A DNA stretch of 33,005 nucleotides from Myroides marinus (lineage in GTDB: Bacteria > Bacteroidota > Bacteroidia > Flavobacteriales > Flavobacteriaceae). Below, one piece after another: positions 6,127 to 13,348 of this stretch (position 1 is the stretch's first letter; every line of letters begins with the position of its first letter). The stretch covers positions 1 through 33,005 of the forward strand of contig NZ_FNYS01000006.1 of the NCBI RefSeq assembly GCF_900109075.1, read 5' to 3'. The position numbers and the translations under genes were made by a program. The notes beneath the pieces are model-generated. The model was not told the origin of the DNA. It did not search any database and saw only the letters and a list, made by a program, of their open reading frames with translations.

Positions 6127-6729
6127 ATGAGTTATACTAAGTTGACTAAAGATATAGAGAAGTACTATAAGCAGCATGGTATGTTTTATTATTATAATGC
6201 TTTAGAAACTACTGTAGAAGAACAGCAGCAAAACTTAATAACACATAATGAGGTTCGGGATATTATCATCACACAGTGGCAAGAGGATAAACGATATAAG
6301 GAGCTTATATCGTGTGCTCATGGCGGATGGTATAGCTATGAAGAGTTTAATGAGCCCTTAGCTTTGTATTTTGTTAAGCAGAATGAGGTGTTAGCTCTTA
6401 AGGTGTTATGTGAACGAGGTATTCGCTTTACGGTTGAGGATATGCTGAAGGTCTTAGTAAGAGCAGAAGAGGAATTTTCGACTATTACAAAAGAGGAAAT
6501 GATTAAGTTTAATCTTGATTTATATCTAGAGAGCAAGGTATATCATCCTGTAGGGGAGGTCATCAAATATAGAGCTAAGGCTTTGTATCTTATCGATCAT
6601 CTTATCAGATATATAAAAGAGGTAAATGAGTTAGAATACTTAGAACAATTAGAGATACTGCGCTCTAAAGTTTATCTATTAGAAGTAAAGAAATCAGATT
6701 TGAAATATTTTAAGCATAGGTTGTTATAA
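6127..6729 (+). CDS. Unknown 200-aa protein coupled to the HigA-like ORF
   Basis: I do not recognise this protein. It is soluble, without signal peptide or membrane segments, and largely helical, with acidic and basic stretches. Visible parts are an aromatic N-terminus (YYKQHGMFYYYNALE), a His/Gly/Trp motif (CAHGGWYSYEEF, about residues 62-73) and a charged C-terminal coil that ends KYFKHRLL. The start lies 2 nt after the stop of the 58-aa ORF, so the two are one unit. In a toxin-antitoxin reading this would be the partner, but no nuclease or kinase motif supports that. Confidence 0.6.
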   Translation: MSYTKLTKDIEKYYKQHGMFYYYNALETTVEEQQQNLITHNEVRDIIITQWQEDKRYKELISCAHGGWYSYEEFNEPLALYFVKQNEVLALKVLCERGIRFTVEDMLKVLVRAEEEFSTITKEEMIKFNLDLYLESKVYHPVGEVIKYRAKALYLIDHLIRYIKEVNELEYLEQLEILRSKVYLLEVKKSDLKYFKHRLL

Positions 6730-6742
6730 TCTATGCTTTTTT
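6712..6742 (+). terminator. Terminator overlapping the 3' end of the 200-aa gene
   Basis: AAGCATAG (6712-6719) pairs with CTATGCTT (6731-6738), followed by TTTT. The gene's stop codon (6727-6729) lies inside the loop. Confidence 0.75.
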
Positions 6743-6874
6743 GTTTTACTCCCTTAAAGTGCTAATGTGTTCAAAATTAGTTTGTAGAAAATTTAGGCGG
6801 TTTTGTTCTATAAATGTAAATTCATGTAACATATTTAAACCTTGTGTATCTAAATGATAAATAACCCAAATTAG

Positions 6875-7363
6875 ATGAGTAAGTATAAAGCAATTTTTGA
6901 GTCATTATATCAGCAGTACTGGCAGCGTATTTATCGTTTGGCTCTAGGGTATGTCAATGATGCAGATTGGGCAAAAGATATTGCACAAGAGACGTTTGTC
7001 AATGTGTGGAATCAATTGCCCAAATTCAGAGCAGAGGCAGAGTATAATACTTGGATCTATCGTATTGCTGTAAATATTTGTTTAAGGCAAATAGAGCGGA
7101 GTAAAAAGGTAGTCTCTGATCAGGATAAGGTACAACGCAGTAAATCTGTAGAGGAGGAGTACCAAGAGGTAAATACCCAAAGGCTATACAAGTCTATTAG
7201 TGAGCTCACAGAAATAAATAGAATTATTATTTCGCTGACTCTAGAGGGGATGGATCAAAAACAGATTGCTGATGTAACAGGAATTACACATGCTAATGTG
7301 CGTACTAGAGTACATCGTATTAAAGAAGAACTGTATCAAAAACTTAATAATTATGGAAAGTAA
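6875..7363 (+). CDS. ECF-type RNA polymerase sigma factor
   Basis: The 162-aa protein has sigma region 2 (about residues 10-75), with YVNDADWAKDIAQETFVNVW for core binding and -10 recognition, and TWIYRIAVNICL. Region 4 (about 105-160) contains MDQKQIADVTGITHANVRTR, the -35-recognising helix-turn-helix. Region 3 and 1.1 are absent, as expected for ECF sigma factors. The next gene overlaps its last 11 nt and encodes a membrane protein, a common arrangement where the second gene senses or restrains the sigma factor. The target genes are unknown. Confidence 0.92.
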   Translation: MSKYKAIFESLYQQYWQRIYRLALGYVNDADWAKDIAQETFVNVWNQLPKFRAEAEYNTWIYRIAVNICLRQIERSKKVVSDQDKVQRSKSVEEEYQEVNTQRLYKSISELTEINRIIISLTLEGMDQKQIADVTGITHANVRTRVHRIKEELYQKLNNYGK

Positions 7364-7940
7364 TCAAGTGAATTTAGAACAGCTTTGGGCTACTCCTAAA
7401 ATAGAACAAGGCAATATCGCAGAGGTGTTTAAGTCTATAGATACCTATCGACTTAAGAAGGTAAAGATGAATTGGATTCTGGCTATAATAGGAGTATTCT
7501 CTTTGGGATGGATTATCGGAGTTAATGTACTATTAAAAGATACTGTATTCTATGAGTCTATTTGGGTAGTGTTAGGAAGCGTAATTTGTATCGTGGCTAT
7601 CTCAATGTTTATGATTAGTTATTATCGTTTAAATGTATTAATACCGAGTTCGATATTGACACAGAGTACAACTGATTATATTAAGATGTTGACAAAGGAA
7701 AAGAAACAGCAACTACAGTTGTCAAAAGTATGGATGAATGTGTATTTACTGCTTTTTATAGTGGGAATAGGGATATATTCTTATCCGTTTATATTAAAAC
7801 TTGATTCTTCATTAATTGGCGGCTATTACGCAGTATTGGGGATATGGGCTGGAATAAATATGTATTGGAACAAAAAGTCTAGTACTAAGAAAATAGGGAA
7901 ATTAGAACAAATAATTAAGGCTCTAAAAGCAATTAAGTAG
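7353..7940 (+). CDS. Membrane protein coupled to the ECF sigma factor (possible anti-sigma role)
   Basis: The ATG at 7353 is preferred over one at 7290, because the 21 residues between them merely read the sigma gene in another frame. The 195-aa product starts MESNQVNLEQLWATPKIEQ, a soluble N-terminal segment of about 35 residues. Four hydrophobic helices follow (about 38-58, 65-88, 125-145 and 150-168) and a basic tail. Proteins of this LEQLW-type with four helices commonly follow ECF sigma genes in Flavobacteriaceae. No ZAS-type His-Cys zinc anti-sigma motif is visible, so the anti-sigma role rests on position only. Confidence 0.75.
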   Translation: MESNQVNLEQLWATPKIEQGNIAEVFKSIDTYRLKKVKMNWILAIIGVFSLGWIIGVNVLLKDTVFYESIWVVLGSVICIVAISMFMISYYRLNVLIPSSILTQSTTDYIKMLTKEKKQQLQLSKVWMNVYLLLFIVGIGIYSYPFILKLDSSLIGGYYAVLGIWAGINMYWNKKSSTKKIGKLEQIIKALKAIK

Positions 7941-7947
7941 AAATAGT

Positions 7948-7980
7948 AAAGCCACCTTAAAAGAGGTGGCTTTATGTTTT
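7948..7980. terminator. Bidirectional terminator
   Basis: AAAGCCACCT (7948-7957) pairs with AGGTGGCTTT (7964-7973). It lies between the convergent sigma-partner gene and the minus-strand OMP gene. Confidence 0.85.
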
Positions 7981-8004
7981 AAGTCGTTTTCAGGTGCAAA
8001 AAAA

Positions 8005-8502
8005 TTAGAATCTGTATCTTACAGCGATACCTAAGTCAGCATAAATACCATTTCGGTAGCTGTCATTTAAATAAACCTCTGGGCGCAAGTCAAGAGCTAC
8101 TTGTAAAGGAACTTCTTTAAAGTTGTATTCAAGACCAATAGTTCCAGTGATTAAACCAAAAGCTCCACTGTCAGAATGCTTTTTGTGATCGTGGTAGTAG
8201 CTAGAATTCCATGTACCTACAGCGGCACCAACTCCTGCATACCAATCAAATCCTCCTTCAATGTTCCATACCCATTCGTAAAGACCAGTTACTTTAACAG
8301 CATCGTAATCGCTGTTGTTTCTCCAACCTAAATCTAGTTCTAAACGGTTATTTTTAGATAAATCTCTTTGATAAGAAACTTCTGTTCCTAAACCGTGGTT
8401 TCCTCCAAAACGCAATCCAATAGCGTTTTTAGGTCCTTTTTGAGCTTGAGCTGTAGAAGCTACTGCTAGTACAAGAGCAGCTGAAAGCAATAATTTTTTC
8501 AT
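8005..8502 (-). CDS. Small outer membrane beta-barrel protein
   Basis: The 165-aa product has a clear signal peptide (MKKLLLSAALVLAVASTAQA, cleavage after residue 20). The mature part alternates hydrophobic and polar residues in about eight strands, for example IGLRFGGNHGLGTEVSYQR, NRLELDLGWR and FDWYAGVGAAVGTW. It ends in DLGIAVRYRF with the C-terminal Phe needed for BAM insertion. A polar loop YHDHKKHSD (about residues 103-111) is rich in His and could bind metal, but this is speculative. No specific function can be assigned. It has its own promoter (8528-8558) and shares a terminator with the convergent gene. Confidence 0.8.
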   Translation of the reverse strand: MKKLLLSAALVLAVASTAQAQKGPKNAIGLRFGGNHGLGTEVSYQRDLSKNNRLELDLGWRNNSDYDAVKVTGLYEWVWNIEGGFDWYAGVGAAVGTWNSSYYHDHKKHSDSGAFGLITGTIGLEYNFKEVPLQVALDLRPEVYLNDSYRNGIYADLGIAVRYRF

Positions 8503-8527
8503 TGTAATATATTATTTTTTTGCACTT

Positions 8528-8558
8528 CAAAAGTAATGTAAAATAAAAGGATAGTCAA
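8528..8558 (-). promoter_or_regulatory. Promoter of the small OMP gene
   Basis: On the minus strand, TACTTTTG (8535-8528) fits TAnnTTTG, and a TTG (8558-8556) lies 20 bp further upstream. The start would be about 20 nt before the ATG. Confidence 0.55.
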
Positions 8559-8831
8559 AATATTAGCATTTACTGTAAAGTTTTGACTACTCTGTTAAAG
8601 ATATTTTTTTAAGAGTTTTTTGTAATTACTTAGAATGTAATATACTAAGGTTGTGTTTTTTTTAAAACAGAGATGAGATAGTAAGATGTGATTAGTATAA
8701 AAGTGTTAAAAAATAGTGTGATAACACTAACTATGGTATTAAATATAGTAGATTAGACTCAATAAGTCATTTTTTTAGAGTAAATTACATTCATTATCAA
8801 AGATTGATCTAAAAGAAAAAACTATATCACT
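8559..8831. other. AT-rich intergenic region with one hairpin
   Basis: Between the divergent OMP and nitronate monooxygenase genes no ORF or known RNA is seen. AGTGTTA (8702-8708) and TAACACT (8722-8728) form a 7-bp inverted repeat. No TAnnTTTG element was found just upstream of 8832. Confidence 0.4.
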
Positions 8832-9794
8832 ATGAATATACAAGAGTTTAAAAATAGAATGACATTACCTATTGTTGTTTCTCCAATGTTTATTGTTTCA
8901 GGAACGAAGTTAGTAATCGAATGTTGTAAGAATGGAATAGTGGGAACATTTCCTGCATTAAATGGTAGAAGTTCTGAAGATTTTGAGAAGATGCTAATTG
9001 AGGTAACTACTGAGCTAGATGCTTTTGAGAAAGAAACAGGAATAAAACCTGCACCTTTTGGAGTAAACTTAATTGTGAATAAAACTAATCCTAGATTAAT
9101 GCCTGATTTACAACTTTGTGTGAAGTATAAAGTTCCTTTGATCATTACTTCCTTAGGAGCAGTCAAAGATCTAGTGGATGCTGTGCATAGTTATGGTGGA
9201 TTAGTATTTCATGATATAGTAAAGAAAAGACATGCTGAGAAAGCTGCTGAGGCAGGTGTAGATGGACTGATCTGTGTAGCTGCAGGTGCAGGAGGACATG
9301 CTGGTACAGCTAGCCCATTTGCATTGTTATCTGAAATTAAGAGTTTCTTTAAAGGAGCTGTACTTTTAGCAGGTAGTATAGATACAGGAAATGATGTGTT
9401 AGCTGCTCAAACTATGGGAGCAGACTTCGCTTATATGGGAACTCGATTTATCGCTACTGATGAATGTGTGGCCTCTAAAGACTACAAACAGATGTTAGTA
9501 GATTCTGGTATTGATGATATCATTTATACAGATGGAGTATCAGGAGTGAATGCTAACTTCTTAAAGCCGAGTATTGAAAAGGCTGGAGTTGATTTGTCTC
9601 ATAAAAAAGAGGAGGATTTCTCTCAATTAAGTGGAGACAATGCTAAAGCATGGAAAGATATCTGGTCTGCAGGACATGGTACTGCTGGAATTGATAAAGT
9701 GGTAAGTGTAAAAGATCTAGTAAGTCAGCTTAAGCAAGAGTATAAAGCGGCATTAGAAAAGAATGCTCAAATACAGAAGAACTTGAAATTTTAA
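8832..9794 (+). CDS. Nitronate monooxygenase / 2-nitropropane dioxygenase-type flavin oxidoreductase
   Basis: These FMN-dependent TIM-barrel enzymes oxidise alkyl nitronates, or act as NAD(P)H:quinone reductases in some subgroups. The 320-aa protein starts directly with the barrel (LPIVVSPMFIVSGTKLV). It contains AAGAGGHAGTASPFALL with the His that fits the catalytic residue (H156), and AGSIDTGNDVLAAQTMGADFAYMGTRF, the phosphate-binding part of the FMN site. The Gly of the family's common GGI/GGV is replaced by GSI. The length is normal. The gene is monocistronic with a strong terminator. The natural substrate is uncertain. Confidence 0.88.
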   Translation: MNIQEFKNRMTLPIVVSPMFIVSGTKLVIECCKNGIVGTFPALNGRSSEDFEKMLIEVTTELDAFEKETGIKPAPFGVNLIVNKTNPRLMPDLQLCVKYKVPLIITSLGAVKDLVDAVHSYGGLVFHDIVKKRHAEKAAEAGVDGLICVAAGAGGHAGTASPFALLSEIKSFFKGAVLLAGSIDTGNDVLAAQTMGADFAYMGTRFIATDECVASKDYKQMLVDSGIDDIIYTDGVSGVNANFLKPSIEKAGVDLSHKKEEDFSQLSGDNAKAWKDIWSAGHGTAGIDKVVSVKDLVSQLKQEYKAALEKNAQIQKNLKF

Positions 9795-9801
9795 AATATC
9801 T

Positions 9802-9839
9802 AAAAAAAAATAGCTCCTCAGCAGGAGCTATTTTTTTTT
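9802..9839. terminator. Bidirectional terminator
   Basis: TAGCTCCT (9811-9818) pairs with AGGAGCTA (9823-9830), flanked by nine A and nine T residues that also pair. It serves both convergent genes. Confidence 0.9.
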
Positions 9840-9846
9840 GTTATTA

Positions 9847-10509
9847 TTAAAAACCTTTTCCAAAGAAAGAAGTAATATCAAAGTATAAACTTTTAGTTTC
9901 TCCTTCTTTTGTTTTGAAGGTTAACTTATCATAGTATTTATCTCTATCAGAATTGATTAAAGCTTGACCTAAGAATTGAGAATTAGGATAGTGTTTCTTT
10001 AAGTACTGATACTCTTCAGTCACACTGTTTACTTTAATAGCTGTTTCTACTGTAAGCCCTGGTTCTTTTACTGTTTTCTCTTCTGTTAATCTTTTATCGA
10101 TAAAAGTATAACTATCAGCATTAAACTTAAAGTGAGCATCAAGAAGTTTGAAATCAATATTGTTTTTATCTAAAACTTTGTATTTATAAGTCGTTGTTTT
10201 TCCCGAAACGCTGTGGTACTCATAGAATACATCTTTTTCTACCCACCAATTACCTGTTTCTATACTCTCTCTTTTGTGATCTCCCATTTGAACTAAGAAC
10301 TCTAAAGAGAATGTACCGTCATCTTTACGAGTCATCTTCCATTTCTTAGTAACACCTTCTATTTGTTGGTCTGTTTCTTCTCCACCCCAGATACCCACAA
10401 GTGCAGTATCTATCTTCTTGTTACCATCTACAGTTTTTAAAGTAGAACAAGAAAAGAAGAATAGCGAAAAGGTTAATGCAAGTAAGGTTTGATAGTGTTT
10501 TTTAATCAT
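9847..10509 (-). CDS. Lipoprotein with lipocalin-like domain, function unknown
   Basis: The 220-aa product has a lipoprotein signal (hydrophobic 8-20, lipobox FFSC, Cys21). The segment TALVGIWGGEETDQQ, then alternating strands with KWKMTRKDDGTFSLEF and ETGNWWVEKDVFYEYH, resembles the lipocalin-like domains of Bacteroidota lipoproteins that begin LxGxW. A C-terminal part (residues 150-220, YQYLKKHYPNSQFLGQAL...) is separate. No residue identifies a ligand. It lies downstream of the TonB receptor on the same strand, but a hairpin separates them, so common transcription is uncertain. Confidence 0.65.
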   Translation of the reverse strand: MIKKHYQTLLALTFSLFFFSCSTLKTVDGNKKIDTALVGIWGGEETDQQIEGVTKKWKMTRKDDGTFSLEFLVQMGDHKRESIETGNWWVEKDVFYEYHSVSGKTTTYKYKVLDKNNIDFKLLDAHFKFNADSYTFIDKRLTEEKTVKEPGLTVETAIKVNSVTEEYQYLKKHYPNSQFLGQALINSDRDKYYDKLTFKTKEGETKSLYFDITSFFGKGF

Positions 10510-10586
10510 AGTTGTGAATGTTATGTTACATAGGCTAAAGTAAATTATTTTACTAGTAAAATAAGGGGGTATAAGAAGAAATTAAT

Positions 10587-10624
10587 AAAAGGGATAAAGT
10601 TTAAAATAGGACTTTATCCCTTTT
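10587..10624 (-). terminator. Terminator of the TonB receptor gene
   Basis: AAAAGGGATAAAGT (10587-10600) pairs with ACTTTATCCCTTTT (10611-10624) around a 10-nt loop. It lies directly after the receptor stop on the minus strand. Confidence 0.8.
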
Positions 10625-10628
10625 AGAA

Positions 10629-12785
10629 TTAATAGTTAAAAGTAAGTGATAAAGTGTAGTATCTTCCATTACCTCTTGCATATTCTGCATCTCTCGCTAC
10701 AAGCATAGATGAACTAGTATAGTACGTTTTATTAAATAGGTTTTCGATTCCTAATGATAATTGGATATTTTTATTGTACTGATAAGAGGTATGCAAGTTA
10801 AATAAATCTATAGGACTGACCTTTCCTTCGCCTTCTTGGTAAGTAAGCACACCTGTTTTGTTAGGAGTAGGAGTGAAGCGGTTTCTCTTAGAAGTATGCG
10901 TATAGTATAGGTTAACCCATAAATCTTTAATTGGATTTATAGTTGTAAATAAACTTAATTTAGGAGCAGCTATGCTAAGTCCACTCATATAAGTATCATA
11001 AGAAGAACTATTATCTGACTTCATTTTACCTTCATAACTAGAGAAACTACCTCCCACAGTAGCCCAATCAATAGGTTTTCCATCTAAAGCTAGTTCTATA
11101 CCATTAATGCGTTGAGGATTTCTCACTACTTGCCAGAAACCACCTTCTCCAGCTTGTAGATCACTTCCTAATTTAGCAACTGACCAGAAGTAAGCAGCTC
11201 TAAAGTTCCAGTTATTATCTAGTTTACTTGTAAACCCTACTTCATAATTATTAGTAACTACAGGATCAGTCTCAATCTTAGAAACGACATCGCTCTTAGC
11301 ATCCCTTAAAATACGCCCAAGATCATAGATAGAAAGACCTTGAGAGAATGAAACATAAGGATTGAACTCGTTGATAATATTATAAGATAAAGCAGCATTT
11401 AAAGAAGCTTTGCTATAATCTAAATTACCTCCTTGAATAGCAAGCCATTCTTGGTCTTTTTTAAGAGGGATCGTTTTATAATCAGGTACTTTTACTGATA
11501 TATTATCATAGCGAATACCTGCTTTAAGAGTTAGATTGTTATAAAATACAGTACGTGTTTGTAAGTATGCAGCATTGTTGTACGCTTTTAATTCAGGCAC
11601 CCATAGTCTGCCATCTACAAGAGGTTGGCTAGTCTTATCAAATAAGAAATCTCCACCAACTATATAGTTTGTTTTAATATCTTCTGTAAAGTCTATTTTA
11701 GATAGAATACTCACTCGAGTGCCTATTTTTTCAGCTTTAATAGTAGCCTGTCCACCTGTTTCTTCCCATCGAGGAGATTTAGGATTATGAGCTCTGTAAT
11801 CGAAAAGAGTATATAGTTTTTGACCAAAAACTGAAGCTTCTAAATCAGTATTGGTAAAAATCTCTTTACTAGTATACTTTAAATAAGCGTTGTGATTATA
11901 TTTTGTTCCTTCGTTTTTAGCTGCTGGATCTTTCTTGCCAATAACTCCTATTTGTGGAGACTCTAAGTATCTTCCACCAGAGGCAACCAAGTCAGTGTTC
12001 TGTAAAGCGCTATAGAAGTTATACATTGCCTCAATACGGTTATTAGCATTGATATCGTATCCTATTTTTGCTAATAAGTTTTGAGTAGTTACTTCTCCTA
12101 ATCCATAACGTGGTGAGATATATTCTCCTTCACCGTCAACAGATCTTCCTGATTTAATGACCCCTGCATTGACTAAATAATCAAAGTTATCAATCTTACC
12201 ATTAAACTGTTGGTTTAGCTTATAACCGTTTGTGTTTTTACCTTTTGATATAAAGGCATCAGTTAATGCTAATGATGTACTGCCACTAAAAGCTTTGTCT
12301 TTGTTACTTTTTTTAGTAATGAAGTTGACGATACCACCAGCACCTCCACTTCCATATAAGGAAGTCGCACCTTCTATCACCTCAATACGCTCTATGGCAT
12401 AAGGACTTATAGTACGCAAATCTCTATCTGTGTTTCTAAGTGGAGTACTCTGTGGTATACCGTCTATTAAAACTAGTATTTGTCTACCTCTTAAGGTCTG
12501 ACTTCTATTACTGGTAGTATTAGAACTTAATCCAATAGAAGGTACAGCTAATCCTAATATTACTGACATATCAGAGTTGAGCTGAGCATAACTTTCTATT
12601 TCTTTTTGAGTGATTACAATTACAGAACTTGAAGTATTGCGTTTTACCTCCGGAAGGCGAGTAGTAGAAACAATGATTTCTTCTAAATGAGTGTCATCTT
12701 CTTTATTAGGCTTTACTTGCTCTTGAGCAAAGGTAGGATATGCAACTGATAGCATTAATCCTAAAGTGTAGTGTTTGATATTCAT
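10629..12785 (-). CDS. TonB-dependent outer membrane receptor (siderophore-receptor type)
   Basis: The 718-aa protein has a signal peptide (cleavage after TFA, about residue 20) and a TonB-box-like EEIIVSTTRLPEV (about 34-46). The plug domain contains QTLRGRQILVLIDGIPQS, RIEVIEGATSLYGSGGAGGIVNFITKK. A 22-strand-type barrel follows, ending in RYYTLSLTFNY with a terminal aromatic. No N-terminal carboxypeptidase-like repeat is present and no SusD partner is adjacent, so it resembles iron-siderophore or vitamin receptors rather than SusC. The plug and the C-terminal IENLFNKTYYTSSS segment match that group. The ligand is unknown, and no convincing Fur box was found upstream. Confidence 0.9.
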   Translation of the reverse strand: MNIKHYTLGLMLSVAYPTFAQEQVKPNKEDDTHLEEIIVSTTRLPEVKRNTSSSVIVITQKEIESYAQLNSDMSVILGLAVPSIGLSSNTTSNRSQTLRGRQILVLIDGIPQSTPLRNTDRDLRTISPYAIERIEVIEGATSLYGSGGAGGIVNFITKKSNKDKAFSGSTSLALTDAFISKGKNTNGYKLNQQFNGKIDNFDYLVNAGVIKSGRSVDGEGEYISPRYGLGEVTTQNLLAKIGYDINANNRIEAMYNFYSALQNTDLVASGGRYLESPQIGVIGKKDPAAKNEGTKYNHNAYLKYTSKEIFTNTDLEASVFGQKLYTLFDYRAHNPKSPRWEETGGQATIKAEKIGTRVSILSKIDFTEDIKTNYIVGGDFLFDKTSQPLVDGRLWVPELKAYNNAAYLQTRTVFYNNLTLKAGIRYDNISVKVPDYKTIPLKKDQEWLAIQGGNLDYSKASLNAALSYNIINEFNPYVSFSQGLSIYDLGRILRDAKSDVVSKIETDPVVTNNYEVGFTSKLDNNWNFRAAYFWSVAKLGSDLQAGEGGFWQVVRNPQRINGIELALDGKPIDWATVGGSFSSYEGKMKSDNSSSYDTYMSGLSIAAPKLSLFTTINPIKDLWVNLYYTHTSKRNRFTPTPNKTGVLTYQEGEGKVSPIDLFNLHTSYQYNKNIQLSLGIENLFNKTYYTSSSMLVARDAEYARGNGRYYTLSLTFNY

Positions 12786-13128
12786 ATGCCTATTTTTATA
12801 CTGTGTTTATTATGGTAAAATTAGGTAATATGACTTTATTTGGAATCATTACAAATAATTATTATTAGATTGATACTTTGTAAGCTTTTGAAGCGTAATA
12901 CTTTATTGAAATAAGAAAGGAAAAATGAATATCTTATAATTTGTACTAAAATAGAATAGAGATTTTTAAGTAAGGGAATTGAATAAATTCAAATAATATA
13001 AAAGAGTAAGTAAGACTAGTTGGCTTTTTTTAGACGAATACTATTCTATTTTTAAGCCTTTACTTTCTTGTGAGGAGGGATAGATTACTCCTTAATCAAT
13101 GTCGATGTCATAAAATTGAGGTGATTTG
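12786..13128. other. Divergent intergenic region, no gene seen
   Basis: This AT-rich stretch separates the TonB receptor (-) from the riboswitch-controlled transporter (+). It should hold the receptor promoter, but no clear minus-strand TAnnTTTG with a -33 TTG was identified. No ORF of convincing quality is present on either strand. Confidence 0.35.
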
Positions 13129-13158
13129 TTGTTTTTGGCATAAAAAAAACTATCTTTG
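13129..13158 (+). promoter_or_regulatory. Promoter of the riboswitch-transporter transcript
   Basis: TTG (13129-13131) is followed after 19 bp by TATCTTTG (13151-13158), an exact -7 consensus. Transcription should start near 13162-13165, right where the P1 helix of the riboswitch-like element begins. Confidence 0.7.
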
Positions 13159-13165
13159 CGTCATA

Positions 13166-13260
13166 TTTATCAAGAATTTTTCTGCATAAAATGAGATTTG
13201 TAGAAAAATAGCAACCTGCAACAACAAGCAAGGTGCTGCAATCGATAGGCCAGAGATGGA
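13166..13260 (+). ncRNA. SAM-I/SAM-IV-clan riboswitch-like leader
   Basis: The leader contains the S-box landmarks in order: TTATCAAGA (13167-13175), AGCAACC (13210-13216) and AAGGTGCT (13230-13237). P2 is an 11-bp hairpin (13176-13186 with 13199-13209). Its loop GATT (13195-13198) is complementary to AATC (13240-13243) just after P3, the position of the conserved pseudoknot. P3 pairs ACCTGC (13214-13219) with GCAAGGT (13228-13234) with one bulged A. P1 can form between TTTATC (13166-13171) and GATAGG (13244-13249), or GATGGA (13255-13260). With the first choice there is no P4, and CCA-GAGA-TGG (13250-13259) makes a small hairpin after P1, as in SAM-IV-like layouts. The usual SAM-I kink-turn in P2 is missing. 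The next gene encodes an NhaC-family protein; members called MetT are known S-box targets. Confidence 0.7.
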
Positions 13261-13348
13261 AAAAATGTTGTTTACTTTTCTTAGTAAGTTTTATTTCTAC
13301 AATTTCTGGCAACTTATTTGTAATAACATTATTATTAAAATTAGGACT

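Noticed and set aside
7290..7352. Longer start (7290) for the sigma-partner membrane protein
   Set aside because: The added residues only re-read the sigma factor gene in another frame; 7353 is a plausible coupled start overlapping the sigma stop.
12840..12900. Fur box upstream of the TonB receptor
   Set aside because: The AT-rich palindrome-like stretch matches the Fur consensus too poorly to support a call.
13085..13312. 75-aa minus-strand ORF
   Set aside because: It overlaps the promoter and riboswitch-like leader of the transporter, and its composition looks random.
13256..13348. N-terminal extension of the NhaC-family protein from an ATG at 13256
   Set aside because: That ATG lies in the 3' side of the riboswitch-like element, and the extra 31 residues do not look like family sequence. 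The ATG at 13349 gives a normal N-terminus.
13166..13348. Na+ (DUF1646-type) riboswitch, given the NhaC-family gene
   Set aside because: The conserved words and pairing fit the SAM clan (TTATCAAGA, AGCAACC, AAGGTGCT), and I see no support for a Na+ aptamer.
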